Positions 46,352 to 54,152 of a stretch of DNA of 64,000 bases are shown one piece after another. Where the stretch lies: NCBI GenBank assembly GCA_025363455.1, contig JANYDW010000038.1, positions 124,001-188,000 of the forward strand. Reading direction: 5' to 3'. Below the pieces are notes generated by a model. It had not been told where the DNA came from, made no database searches, and saw only the letters and a list, made by a program, of their open reading frames with translations. Source of the DNA: Oleiharenicola sp. (lineage in GTDB: Bacteria > Verrucomicrobiota > Verrucomicrobiia > Opitutales > Opitutaceae). The stretch's first letter is position 1; each line of letters starts with the position of its first letter. Made by a program: the position numbers and the translations under genes.

Positions 46352-47329
46352 ATGCCCGTCATCACCTACCGCGAAGCTCTCCGCCACGCCATGGCCGAGG
46401 AACTCGACCGCGACCCGAACGTCGTCATTATGGGCGAGGAAGTCGCCCAGTTCAACGGCGCTTACAAGATCACCGAGGGTCTCCTCGCCAAGTACGGCCC
46501 GAAGCGCATCGTCGACACGCCGATCAGCGAAGCCGGCTTCATCGGCTTGGGCCTCGGCGCCTCGATGCTCGGCATCCGCCCGGTTATGGAGCTGATGTTC
46601 TTCAGCTTCTACTCCGTCGCTTTCGACCAGATCTTCAACAACGCCGCCAATGTCCGCTACATGTCCGGCGGCCTGATCAACTGCCCGATCGTCCTCCGCG
46701 GCCCGGCCAACGGCGGCACCAACGTCGGCGCCACCCACTCGCACACCCCCGAGTCCATTGCCGCCTATCACCCCGGCATCAAGGTCGTCGTCCCCTCCAC
46801 GCCGGCCGACGCCAAGGGCCTGCTCAAGTCCGCCATCCGCGACAACGACCCCGTCATCTTCCTCGAGAACACCCTCCTCTACGGCGAGACCGGCGAGGTG
46901 CCGGACGGCGAGCACCTCGTCCCACTCGGCTCGGCCAAGGTCATGCGCGAGGGCACCGACATCTCCCTCATCGGCCACGGTCGCGCCATCCAGATGGCCC
47001 TCATCTCCGCCTCCATCCTCAAGGAGAAGCACAATATCAACGCCGAGGTCATCGACCTCCGTTCCATCCGCCCGCTCGACGAGGAAACCATCCTCGCCTC
47101 CGTCCGGAAAACCAACCGCGCCCTCTACGTCGAGGAATCCAAGCCCTTCTGCTCCGTCGGCGCCATGATTTCCTGCCTCATTCAGGAAAAGGCCTTCGAC
47201 TACCTCGACGCCCCCGTCATGCGCGTCAACTCCGTCGACTCCCCGGCGATCTACTCGCCGCCGGTCGAGAAACTCCAGCTCCCGACCGTGGACCGGATTG
47301 TCCAGTCCGCGCTCAACGTCATGAAGTAA
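46352..47329 (+). CDS. pdhB: pyruvate dehydrogenase E1 component, beta subunit
   Basis: A 325-residue partner of PdhA, forming the heterotetrameric E1. Motifs: ITYREALRHAMAEEL, MGEEVAQFNGAYKITEGLL, DTPISEAGFIGLGLGASMLG, FDQIFNNAANVRYMSGG, PSTPADAKGLLKSAIRDNDP and VIDLRSIRPLDEETI. Full length. Located 51 bp after pdhA and followed by a low-complexity gap, then pdhC, all in one direction. Confidence 0.96.
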   Translation: MPVITYREALRHAMAEELDRDPNVVIMGEEVAQFNGAYKITEGLLAKYGPKRIVDTPISEAGFIGLGLGASMLGIRPVMELMFFSFYSVAFDQIFNNAANVRYMSGGLINCPIVLRGPANGGTNVGATHSHTPESIAAYHPGIKVVVPSTPADAKGLLKSAIRDNDPVIFLENTLLYGETGEVPDGEHLVPLGSAKVMREGTDISLIGHGRAIQMALISASILKEKHNINAEVIDLRSIRPLDEETILASVRKTNRALYVEESKPFCSVGAMISCLIQEKAFDYLDAPVMRVNSVDSPAIYSPPVEKLQLPTVDRIVQSALNVMK

Positions 47330-47330
47330 T

Positions 47331-47463
47331 CGTTCTCGTTCTCCTACTCGTTCTCATTCTCCTCCTGCAAAACCCGAGAGAACGATTAGGATTATGAGAA
47401 AGAGAACGATTCCCGAAAACCAGTCCCTCTCACTCTCACTTTCACCTTCACTCTCACTTCTCC
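47331..47463. repeat. low-complexity TCGTTCTC / CTCTCACTTT tract before pdhC
   Basis: TCGTTCTCGTTCTCC-type units are partly mirrored by GAGAGAACGATTAGG and GAAAGAGAACGATTCC, giving an imperfect inverted repeat. A run of CTCTCACTCTCACTTTCACC follows. No gene or promoter was recognised in it. Confidence 0.65.
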
Positions 47464-47464
47464 C

Positions 47465-48850
47465 ATGGCCGACATCATCGATATGCCCAAGCTCAGCGAC
47501 ACCATGACGGTGGGCACGCTGGTCAAGTGGCTCCGCAAGGAAGGCGACGCCGTGAAGTCCGGCGACATGCTTGCCGAGATCGAGACCGACAAGGCGACGA
47601 TGGAGCTCGAGTCCTTCTTCGACGGCACGTTGCTCAAGATCTACGCGCCCGCGGGGTCACAGGTCGCCATCGGCGCCGCCTTGTGCGCCGTCGGCAAGGC
47701 CGGCGAAGCCGCCCCGGCGGCGCCCGCTGCGCCGGAACCGAAGTCAGAAGGAGGAAGTAAGAAGGAAGAACCCAAACCAACTCCGGCCCCGACTCCTGCC
47801 GCTCCTTCGCCTGTGGCCAAGCCAACGGACGAACCTCACCACCTTGTCTCGTCGAAGCCTGGCGAAGGCGGAAGCTCGCAGAGCGAAGGCGGGCCTGCGC
47901 CGTCCGCTGTTGTCAGTCCTCCGTCCTCTGATGCGCGTCTGCGCATCTCCCCCCTCGCTCGCAAGATCGCGGCCTACGAAAAAATCGACGCGTCCCGCCT
48001 CACCGGCACCGGCCCGCACGGCCGCATCGTCAAGGCCGACGTCCTGGCCGCAGCGGCCAACCCCGCGTTGCTCAAACAACCGTCAGCCGTCAGCGGTCAG
48101 TCGTCAGGCAAATCCTCAGGTTTCAGCCCTCAGGTTTCAGGTTTCGCCCGCGGTCCTATTCAGGAAGAGCGCCTGGCGCCTGTCTCGACCATGCGCGGCG
48201 TCATCGCCAAGCGCATGGTCGAGTCCACGACCACGATCCCCTACGTCTATCTCGACATCGAGATCGACGCCGAGCCGCTGCTGGCCGTCCGCGCCCAGCT
48301 CAACACCGGTCTCGAGAAGGAAGGCGTGAAGCTTTCCGTCAACGACTTCATCCTCAAGGCCAGCGCCGAGGCGCTGCGCCGCGTGCCGACGGTCAACTGC
48401 TCCTGGGAAGGTTCGCACATCCTCCACCACAGCGCGGCGCACGTCGCTTTCGCTGTGGCGCTGGAGGACGGACTCATCACTCCGGTCGTCCGCGACTGCC
48501 ACCTCAAGAGTGTCTTTCAGATCAGCACCGAGGTGAAGGCCCTCGGCAAGAAGGCCAAGGACAAGAAGCTCGCGCCGAACGACTATACCGGCGGCACGTT
48601 CTGCGTCTCCAATCTCGGCATGATGGGCATCCCGAAGTTCACCGCCATCATCAACCCGCCCAACGCCGCCATTCTCGCCGTCGGCACCACCGTCGCCAAG
48701 GCCGTGGTCAAGAACGGCCAGGTCGTCCCCGGCCAGACGCTGACGATGACCCTGAGCTGCGACCACCGCGTCTTCGACGGCGCTGTCGGCGCGCAGTACT
48801 TGGGCGCACTCAAAGACCTGCTCGAGAAACCGGCTCTGCTACTGGTGTGA
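47465..48850 (+). CDS. pdhC: pyruvate dehydrogenase E2 component, dihydrolipoamide acetyltransferase
   Basis: A 461-residue core subunit of the pyruvate dehydrogenase complex. One lipoyl domain (lipoyl Lys43 in EIETDKATMELES), a Pro/Ala/Ser/Gly-rich linker (about residues 80-155), the E1/E3-binding domain (RISPLARKIAAYEKIDASRL), a second linker (about 200-225) and the catalytic domain ending with DHRVFDG, whose His is catalytic. The linkers are unusual: their DNA carries repeat-like text such as GTCGAAGCCTGGCGAAGGCG (around 47850) and CAGGTTTCAGCCCTCAGG (around 48117-48134). E3 is not in the window. Confidence 0.95.
   Translation: MADIIDMPKLSDTMTVGTLVKWLRKEGDAVKSGDMLAEIETDKATMELESFFDGTLLKIYAPAGSQVAIGAALCAVGKAGEAAPAAPAAPEPKSEGGSKKEEPKPTPAPTPAAPSPVAKPTDEPHHLVSSKPGEGGSSQSEGGPAPSAVVSPPSSDARLRISPLARKIAAYEKIDASRLTGTGPHGRIVKADVLAAAANPALLKQPSAVSGQSSGKSSGFSPQVSGFARGPIQEERLAPVSTMRGVIAKRMVESTTTIPYVYLDIEIDAEPLLAVRAQLNTGLEKEGVKLSVNDFILKASAEALRRVPTVNCSWEGSHILHHSAAHVAFAVALEDGLITPVVRDCHLKSVFQISTEVKALGKKAKDKKLAPNDYTGGTFCVSNLGMMGIPKFTAIINPPNAAILAVGTTVAKAVVKNGQVVPGQTLTMTLSCDHRVFDGAVGAQYLGALKDLLEKPALLLV
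48085..48145. repeat. repeat-derived sequence inside the pdhC linker
   Basis: CAGCCGTCAGCGGTCAGTCG, then CCTCAGGTTTCAGCCCTCAG and GTTTCAGGTTTCG. This matches in style the intergenic CTGAAACCTGAAA / TTTCAGGTTTCAGG family (57408-57500). Here it is read in frame as a Ser/Gly-rich linker (SAVSGQSSGKSSGFSP). Confidence 0.6.
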
Positions 48851-48864
48851 GCTGTGCGCTCGAT

Positions 48865-50463
48865 CTAATTCTTTGGCACTGTAGCGCCCTCGCGAATCTT
48901 TTGCACGATGGCGTTTTTCTGCAGGAAAAGGTCATTGCGGTCGTTGGCCGCCCTAAAGATTTCTAGCTGCTCTGCTGACAAAATATCTTTGCCGGCTTCG
49001 GCATAGATGGCCGGCCAGTCCGTCGTCTCTTTGTTGGTCGACACAGTGGTGTGTCGTTGGATGACCGCTATCAGTGATTCACCTTGCTGGGCGGATAATG
49101 GCGTATCCGAATAGTAGAGGTTGCCGGCCAGGGTCTCGATCATCCCCATCCCCGACCAAGGTTGATAACTCCTGAGCGCGGCATAGTCCTCGCTCCCGAG
49201 CAGCGCCTTCATCTTGGCTTGGTTTTCTGTGAAAACTCGATCCTCCCATTCTTTTTGCAATGCCGGGCTGCTGACATCGAACCCGTTGATGCTGGCGGCA
49301 GCGAAGACATCAAAAGTGTTCTGTTGCTTCTCCACGAGCAGGCGCTCGAATTCCTGGATTCTTTCCTTTGACCAGTGCAGTCGGTGATAGAGCGGACCAT
49401 ACTGCAGCTTAGCACCCGTTTCGACCAAACGCATTTCCAACGCGACGTAGTCGGGATTGGCGAAAAGTATCAGTCGGCTGTTAGCGGCTGCCGGTTTGAC
49501 TGGGGCTAGGGACACCGCCTGAGCCGTCGGTGGCACTGACGCACTCTCCGGTACACCCGAGCTGTTTTTACCCACTCTCGCCTCTTTCTCGTTTCGCTGG
49601 AGTTGTGCGTCTTGTGCTGCAAGTCGTGCTTGCAACGTTGCCTGCGCTTGGCGCACTGCGAATAGCTCAGCTGCCGTCCGCTGCGCTTCTCTGGCCTCAA
49701 AGAGCGCTGAACCACCACCAAGCAGCAATGCACTCACGGTAATCCCCAGCATTATTTTGTTGGTCGTCATAAATGCAATAAATCCAGCCGTGCTGGTGGC
49801 GGCTGCTGTGCCCACCGCTCCCGCCAGCACCGATCCGGCGACAGTCGTCGCCAGTCCAGCTGGGGTGGCCACCGCCGATTGCGCTACGAGCAGGCCGCCC
49901 AAAGCCGCCGCCGTGGACGTGACTCCGCGTCGGGCCAGCAAAGTACGCAACTTCTCCAGCGCCCGGTCCACCCGCATGCGGGCCGCATCTTCCGAGATGC
50001 GGAAGCTCGCCCCGATCTCGGCATAGGGCCGGTTTTCAAAATAACGCAGTAGGACCGCGTTTCGATCCGGTTCGCTGAGGTCGTCCATTACGGAGTCGAG
50101 CTCCGGACGCAGATGCTCCCACTCTGGGGCGTTCAAAATTGGGTCCGCCGTCTCACTCATCACGAACGCCTCCCGCTCACGGACTTTCCGGCGCTGCTCT
50201 GTCCGCATCGCATTGGCCGCGGCATGACGAGTCGCGACATACAACCAACCGGCCAGCACCGCGTGCCATTGCAGCGTGACTGCCTCCCGCGCGAGGTTTG
50301 CAAACACGGCCTGTGCCACGTCCTCGGCGAGTTGTCGGTCTCCATTCGTCCGCCGCAATGCCGCATGGTAAACCAGGGACAGATGCTGGTGCACCAAGGC
50401 GGTGAACGCCTCTTCGGAGCCATCATTCGCATAACGACGCAGCAGTTCGACATCTTCGGCCAT
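48865..50463 (-). CDS. ECF-type sigma factor fused to a membrane and extracytoplasmic domain
   Basis: A 532-residue protein. Residues about 1-180 are an ECF sigma factor: region 2 (EAFTALVHQHLSLVYHAALR, AEDVAQAVFANLAREA, GWLYVATRHAAANAMR) and region 4 (LSEPDRNAVLLRYFENRPYA, FRISEDAARMRVDRALEKLR). Hydrophobic stretches follow (AALGGLLVAQSAVATPAGLA, AGAVGTAAATSTAGFIAF and IMLGITVSALLLGGG), then a coiled coil and a C-terminal domain of about 190 residues lying across the membrane. ATG at 50463 is chosen. No separate anti-sigma gene is adjacent, so the fused part may act as sensor or tether. Convergent with pdhC. Confidence 0.85.
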   Translation of the reverse strand: MAEDVELLRRYANDGSEEAFTALVHQHLSLVYHAALRRTNGDRQLAEDVAQAVFANLAREAVTLQWHAVLAGWLYVATRHAAANAMRTEQRRKVREREAFVMSETADPILNAPEWEHLRPELDSVMDDLSEPDRNAVLLRYFENRPYAEIGASFRISEDAARMRVDRALEKLRTLLARRGVTSTAAALGGLLVAQSAVATPAGLATTVAGSVLAGAVGTAAATSTAGFIAFMTTNKIMLGITVSALLLGGGSALFEAREAQRTAAELFAVRQAQATLQARLAAQDAQLQRNEKEARVGKNSSGVPESASVPPTAQAVSLAPVKPAAANSRLILFANPDYVALEMRLVETGAKLQYGPLYHRLHWSKERIQEFERLLVEKQQNTFDVFAAASINGFDVSSPALQKEWEDRVFTENQAKMKALLGSEDYAALRSYQPWSGMGMIETLAGNLYYSDTPLSAQQGESLIAVIQRHTTVSTNKETTDWPAIYAEAGKDILSAEQLEIFRAANDRNDLFLQKNAIVQKIREGATVPKN

Positions 50464-50635
50464 GATTTCATCTGCATAAGCACCGCCGGCGGGAAAACCG
50501 AACAAAGATTTTTGGCGGATATACTTTCTGGCGGATCATCCCCCGTTTGACGTTTCCATCCTTCCTGTCGGTGCCGCCGTTTTAACTTGGCACCCGCATT
50601 GACAACCCATCAGCCACAGGCAATTTTGCCCGCCT

Positions 50636-50821
50636 ATGACCGCGACCCTTCTGATCAAACAGCTCAAGGCGCTTCCGTCGCGCGAGCGACAGAAGGTTTA
50701 TAGGTATGTATTCGAGACTTGGACGCCGACTCCCGTCACCCGACGGGCCTTGCAGGAGAATGTCTCGCGTGCTCCACGGTTTAATTCGCTTGAGGGCCTC
50801 TTGAAGGACCTCAAGCGATGA
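50636..50821 (+). CDS. short putative antitoxin
   Basis: A 61-residue protein (LIKQLKALPSRERQKVYRYV near the start). It overlaps the downstream toxin gene by 4 bp (ATGA), the usual layout of type II modules with antitoxin first. The LP-x-x-E/R-R-x-K helix resembles small addiction-module antitoxins, but it is shorter than DinJ and lacks an obvious full ribbon-helix-helix domain. Assigned chiefly by context. Confidence 0.6.
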   Translation: MTATLLIKQLKALPSRERQKVYRYVFETWTPTPVTRRALQENVSRAPRFNSLEGLLKDLKR

Positions 50822-51090
50822 CCCGGGAATTCGTCTATACCTCCCAGTTCCGGCGCGATTACCGAAAGCGTATCCTGTCGCAGAAAGCCGAGACCGCCTT
50901 GGCCGATGCGCTAAACCGATTACACTCCCGGATGCCGTTTGAGCCTCATCATCGCGACCATGCCTTGAAAGGCCCTTGGACCGGTGTACGCGACTGTCAT
51001 GTCCAACCCGACCTGCTACTGCTCTATGAGCTGCGAGGCAACCTGGTGATTCTCCGAAGGCTGGGCACTCATAGCGACCTGTTCGGCTAA
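50818..51090 (+). CDS. YafQ/RelE-family type II toxin
   Basis: A 90-residue protein with the YafQ pattern: FVYTSQFRRDYRK at the start, HHRDHALKGPWTGVRDCHVQ, PDLLLLYELRGNLVILRRLG, and the C-terminal HSDLFG. Conserved His and the terminal GTHSDLF segment match the catalytic region of YafQ-type ribosome-dependent mRNA endonucleases. Full length. Translationally coupled to the antitoxin. Whether it is active cannot be judged from sequence. Confidence 0.85.
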   Translation: MTREFVYTSQFRRDYRKRILSQKAETALADALNRLHSRMPFEPHHRDHALKGPWTGVRDCHVQPDLLLLYELRGNLVILRRLGTHSDLFG

Positions 51091-51275
51091 ACCCAGCTTG
51101 CAGCCGTCCGAAGCAGGGAGTAGCATCGTATTAGCAACCCAGGCAGAATGAATCACAGATAACGAGCCTGGTGCCTCGAACCAGAATCATCTCGCCGTCC
51201 GAGACCCGACCCCTGCGATACCCCACTTGCCAAGAAGAGTCACCTGCGCTCTCCTTCGGCGCGGACCCCATAGAC

Positions 51276-52409
51276 ATGAGAACTTACCCATCCCTGCTAG
51301 CGCTGGTCCTCTCCCTTGGTGCTGCCCTGCTCCCGGCTCGGGCCGACGATGCTGCCAAAATCCGCCAGCACGTGGATGGCTTGCGCGGAATGTACCTGCC
51401 CAGGGAAAAGGAGAAAATCGCCGAGCTGAACAAGCGGATGGATGACGCGTGGACGTTCATTGAGGCGCACAAATCAACCGCAATCCCCATCGTCGAAGCG
51501 GAGCTGAAGAAGGCTTTGGCCGAGAAAGTCCCAGATCAGTTCTTTCTCCTGGATGCGGGTAATTTGCTTTTCACGCTGCAGGGCGAAGGCGCGACCGGCT
51601 CGGGCGTTGCCGCGCTTGAAAGGCTGGATCCGGCCGCGGAGATTGTTCAGGCAAACTGGGAGGAGGTGTTTCACTTCGCCATGAAACTGGGTGCCACCGG
51701 CCGCGAGTCAGACCGCTATCTAGCCCAGATGGACCGGCTGTTTCTGACCAGCAAGGAGGAGATTCAATTCTTCCGTGCGCCCCACCAAGTCCAGTTGAAC
51801 CAGTCGGACATAGGTTGCATGGTTTATGGCGTGGCCGGTGAGGCCGCCGCGCGGCATCTGGCGTCCATGCTGGTCAGGGTTGATCCCATTCGCCCGCATA
51901 TCTTGCAAATCTTGCGGACCGTGGGCTCCGAAACAGAGGTTCCGGCCGTGAAAGCCCTGATGGACACCGCCAAGGATAATGAAACCCTGGCTGTATGCAT
52001 CACCTTCATGATGGACCTTGGGGGCCCCGCTGGTCGGGCAGCCGTACTGGCGTTAGGCAGTAACGAGCTGGAGCCCGCGGCCAAGGAATACCTTGATGAA
52101 ATTCGGCCTGAAGCCGAGAAGGTCAGTTTTGCCGCCAACGTTCAAATCCTGGAAAACTTGGATAACTCCACCGCCAGTGATTCCAAGATCCAACGCCAGC
52201 TCGACTTCATGGAAGAGCACGATGGCGCCGACAACGAGACTTGCCCCGCCGCGGTAGCCAAGTCCGGGATACCAACGGATCACCTGTTGGCGCAGCTGAA
52301 ACGGATCAGGGCGCGCACTTTCCGCCGTGAAACCAACCACGTATTCGAGGATTTAAAAATCACCAATCTCCTGATTAATACCCTGCAATATAAGAACGCC
52401 AAGCCCTAG
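51276..52409 (+). CDS. exported protein of unknown function, helical-repeat-like
   Basis: A 377-residue protein with signal peptide SLLALVLSLGAALLPARA (start ATG at 51276; the longer frame adds 35 polar residues). The mature part is largely alpha-helical, with HEAT-like character in EVPAVKALMDTAKDNETLAV and AAVLALGSNELEPAAKEYL. The N-terminal region has a charged helix (REKEKIAELNKRMDDAW). I recognise no catalytic motif and cannot name a family. About 185 bp separate it from the toxin; that gap shows nothing clear. Confidence 0.65.
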   Translation: MRTYPSLLALVLSLGAALLPARADDAAKIRQHVDGLRGMYLPREKEKIAELNKRMDDAWTFIEAHKSTAIPIVEAELKKALAEKVPDQFFLLDAGNLLFTLQGEGATGSGVAALERLDPAAEIVQANWEEVFHFAMKLGATGRESDRYLAQMDRLFLTSKEEIQFFRAPHQVQLNQSDIGCMVYGVAGEAAARHLASMLVRVDPIRPHILQILRTVGSETEVPAVKALMDTAKDNETLAVCITFMMDLGGPAGRAAVLALGSNELEPAAKEYLDEIRPEAEKVSFAANVQILENLDNSTASDSKIQRQLDFMEEHDGADNETCPAAVAKSGIPTDHLLAQLKRIRARTFRRETNHVFEDLKITNLLINTLQYKNAKP

Positions 52410-52442
52410 GACAGCGAAACCGATTTCTTTGGATTCCGATAT

Positions 52443-52952
52443 ATGAGCATCCTTGAAACCGAGCGCCTCACTCTCCGCGAAGTGACCCTGGAGGATGACA
52501 CCTTCGTCTGCGAGCTGCTGAACGAGCCGGTGTACCTCCGCTCCATCGGCGACAAGGGCGTGCGCTCGGACGAGGATGCCAGGAAGTACATTTCGATCGG
52601 CCCACAGGCCAGCTACGCGAGATACGGATTCGGTCTTTGGCGAATGGCACTCAAGGAAAGCGACATCCCTGTCGGCATGTGCGGCCTGTTGCAGCGCGAG
52701 GGCATGGAGCACACCGACCTCGGCTACGCCGTCCTCGCCCGCTACCATGGCCGGGGCTACGCCCACGAAGCCTGCGTCGCGACCCTGGCCCACGCCCGGA
52801 ACCTGCTGAAACTCGGCACTCTCCAGGCTGTGACGGCCCTCGAAAATCCCGCCTCGATTGGTCTGCTGGAAAAGCTGGGCTTCAGGTTTGACCGGATGAT
52901 CACTTTGCCGGGCTACACGACTGAGAGCCGGCTGTTTGTGGTGAAGCTTTGA
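52443..52952 (+). CDS. GNAT family N-acetyltransferase (RimJ/RimL-like)
   Basis: A 169-residue acetyltransferase. It begins with the RimJ/RimL pattern (ILETERLTLREVTLEDDTFV), has the acetyl-CoA-binding motif YAVLARYHGRGYAHEACVAT (Q/R-x-x-G-x-G/A), and ends with ALENPASIGLLEKLGFRFDR. The substrate (protein N-terminus, antibiotic or metabolite) is unknown. It lies 33 bp after the preceding gene in the same direction and may share its transcript. Confidence 0.88.
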   Translation: MSILETERLTLREVTLEDDTFVCELLNEPVYLRSIGDKGVRSDEDARKYISIGPQASYARYGFGLWRMALKESDIPVGMCGLLQREGMEHTDLGYAVLARYHGRGYAHEACVATLAHARNLLKLGTLQAVTALENPASIGLLEKLGFRFDRMITLPGYTTESRLFVVKL

Positions 52953-52970
52953 GCGAGGCCGCAGTCTTAG

Positions 52971-53040
52971 TGTGGGAGGGGCTTTACGCCCCGACGGGAT
53001 ATCAGCGTCTCAAATGTCGGGGCGTAAAGCCCCTCCTACA
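52971..53040. repeat. REP-like element (GGGAGGGGCTTTACGCCCC family)
   Basis: Near-perfect inverted repeat: left arm TGTGGGAGGGGCTTTACGCC ending CCCGAC, right arm GTCGGGGCGTAAAGCCCCTC ending CTACA, with a loop of about 20 nt. It lies between the convergent GNAT and MOSC genes. A degenerate copy is at 28127-28201. Confidence 0.9.
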
Positions 53041-53065
53041 TTCCAGCAACAGACAAAACCACGCA

Positions 53066-53953
53066 TCAGCGCCGCATTTCCGCCCAGCCCAGATCTCCCC
53101 GCGTCAGCACCCCGCCATTCTGGCCCCGGCCATACACGCCAAGGTACACCGGGGCACCGGGTCGCCGCTCGCGGCTCATCCGGGCCACGGTCGCCAGCGG
53201 TTCCTTGCCCACGCTGGCATCGCGCAGGTCAACATTCACCATCACACAACGGGCGCACGACTCCGCCAAGTGTACCCGGGGCACGCCGGGCGCGTGGGGC
53301 CACGACACGCTGGCGAATTTCTCCTCAGCGAATGGCGCCAGCACGCCCGCCGGGCTGTCGACCAACAGATTGGGGCGGAAACGCTCCAGCTCCACGGACG
53401 CGTGACCCTCAGCCTCCAGGCGCTCGTTCAGTTGCTCCAAGGTGGAAAGCGCGAGCAGGTGAAGGGGATTTAATGTTCGCCGCTGCAGTGCCTCGGCGCC
53501 GAGCCGCACAAGTCGCAGCGGCTGCCCCAACACGTCACTCAACCACTCTTTGGAGGCGCGCCCGGCATCCCGGCCCGGGAAAGTATCGAAGGCTCGCGTG
53601 ACTTCGTTCCAGATCCTCACATCGCAGGCCTCCCCTGATGTCGCCCGATCTACGGTAAGGGTCGGAGCGCCGGGCGCCTGCAAGCGGAGGCTGTGCTGGT
53701 CCGGCACTGGCTGCACCAGCGCCATGCGGGGAATTCCACCCTGCCATTGCATTTCACCGCTCGCGTTGATCACGATCCATTCCCGGTCGCCTTTCAACCC
53801 ACCCTGCGCGTCCAGCTCCGCGCTCGTGACGGCCACACCCGCGCATGATTTGACGGGATAGATCCACAAGCCGGCCAGCCTGATGGCGAGAGGTCCGGGT
53901 GCATTGGCGCCTGTCACGAGTATCTGTCTCCATTTCAGCGCAAGATTTGTCAA
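53066..53953 (-). CDS. MOSC domain protein (YcbX-like)
   Basis: A 295-residue protein with a MOSC N-terminal beta-barrel (LAGLWIYPVKSCAGVAVTSA, LKGDREWIVINASGE) and a C-terminal MOSC domain. The latter contains ERFRPNLLVDS, AESCARCVMVNVD (C-x-x-C with the conserved molybdenum-binding Cys) and YLGVYGRGQNGG. YcbX-type proteins reduce N-hydroxylated base analogues using molybdenum cofactor. The start is uncertain: the frame opens with TTG (53953) and a GTG lies 12 codons further in. The conserved part begins at RLAGLWIYPVK. Confidence 0.88.
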   Translation of the reverse strand: MTNLALKWRQILVTGANAPGPLAIRLAGLWIYPVKSCAGVAVTSAELDAQGGLKGDREWIVINASGEMQWQGGIPRMALVQPVPDQHSLRLQAPGAPTLTVDRATSGEACDVRIWNEVTRAFDTFPGRDAGRASKEWLSDVLGQPLRLVRLGAEALQRRTLNPLHLLALSTLEQLNERLEAEGHASVELERFRPNLLVDSPAGVLAPFAEEKFASVSWPHAPGVPRVHLAESCARCVMVNVDLRDASVGKEPLATVARMSRERRPGAPVYLGVYGRGQNGGVLTRGDLGWAEMRR

Positions 53954-53993
53954 CGCGGGCTTGGTTTAAAGCCGGATCAATGGAGCTGATTTG

Positions 53994-54065
53994 GGTGGAA
54001 CGCGGCCTCCGGACGCGTTTTCTCCACATACACCCTGCGAACCCGTCCGGAGGCCGGGTTCCACC
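53994..54065. repeat. REP-like element (GGTGGAACGCGG family)
   Basis: Arms GGTGGAACGCGGCCTCCGGA and TCCGGAGGCCGGGTTCCACC, the best-preserved of three copies (others at 26221-26282 and 28039-28110). Confidence 0.9.
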
Positions 54066-54152
54066 TTTCTGCAGCGTCTTTAGGGTTTCCTCAATTCCGG
54101 TGATGACTTAGAAATCGTAGCGCCCCCACCAAACGCACTAACTCCACTGCCC

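Noticed and set aside
46305..47463. CRISPR-like repeats near pdhB
   Set aside because: Units are short, irregular and low-complexity, with no spacer structure or cas genes.
54066..54152. Gene between the REP-like element and the nucleoside hydrolase
   Set aside because: Too short and without any start-plus-ribosome-site combination; nothing supportable.
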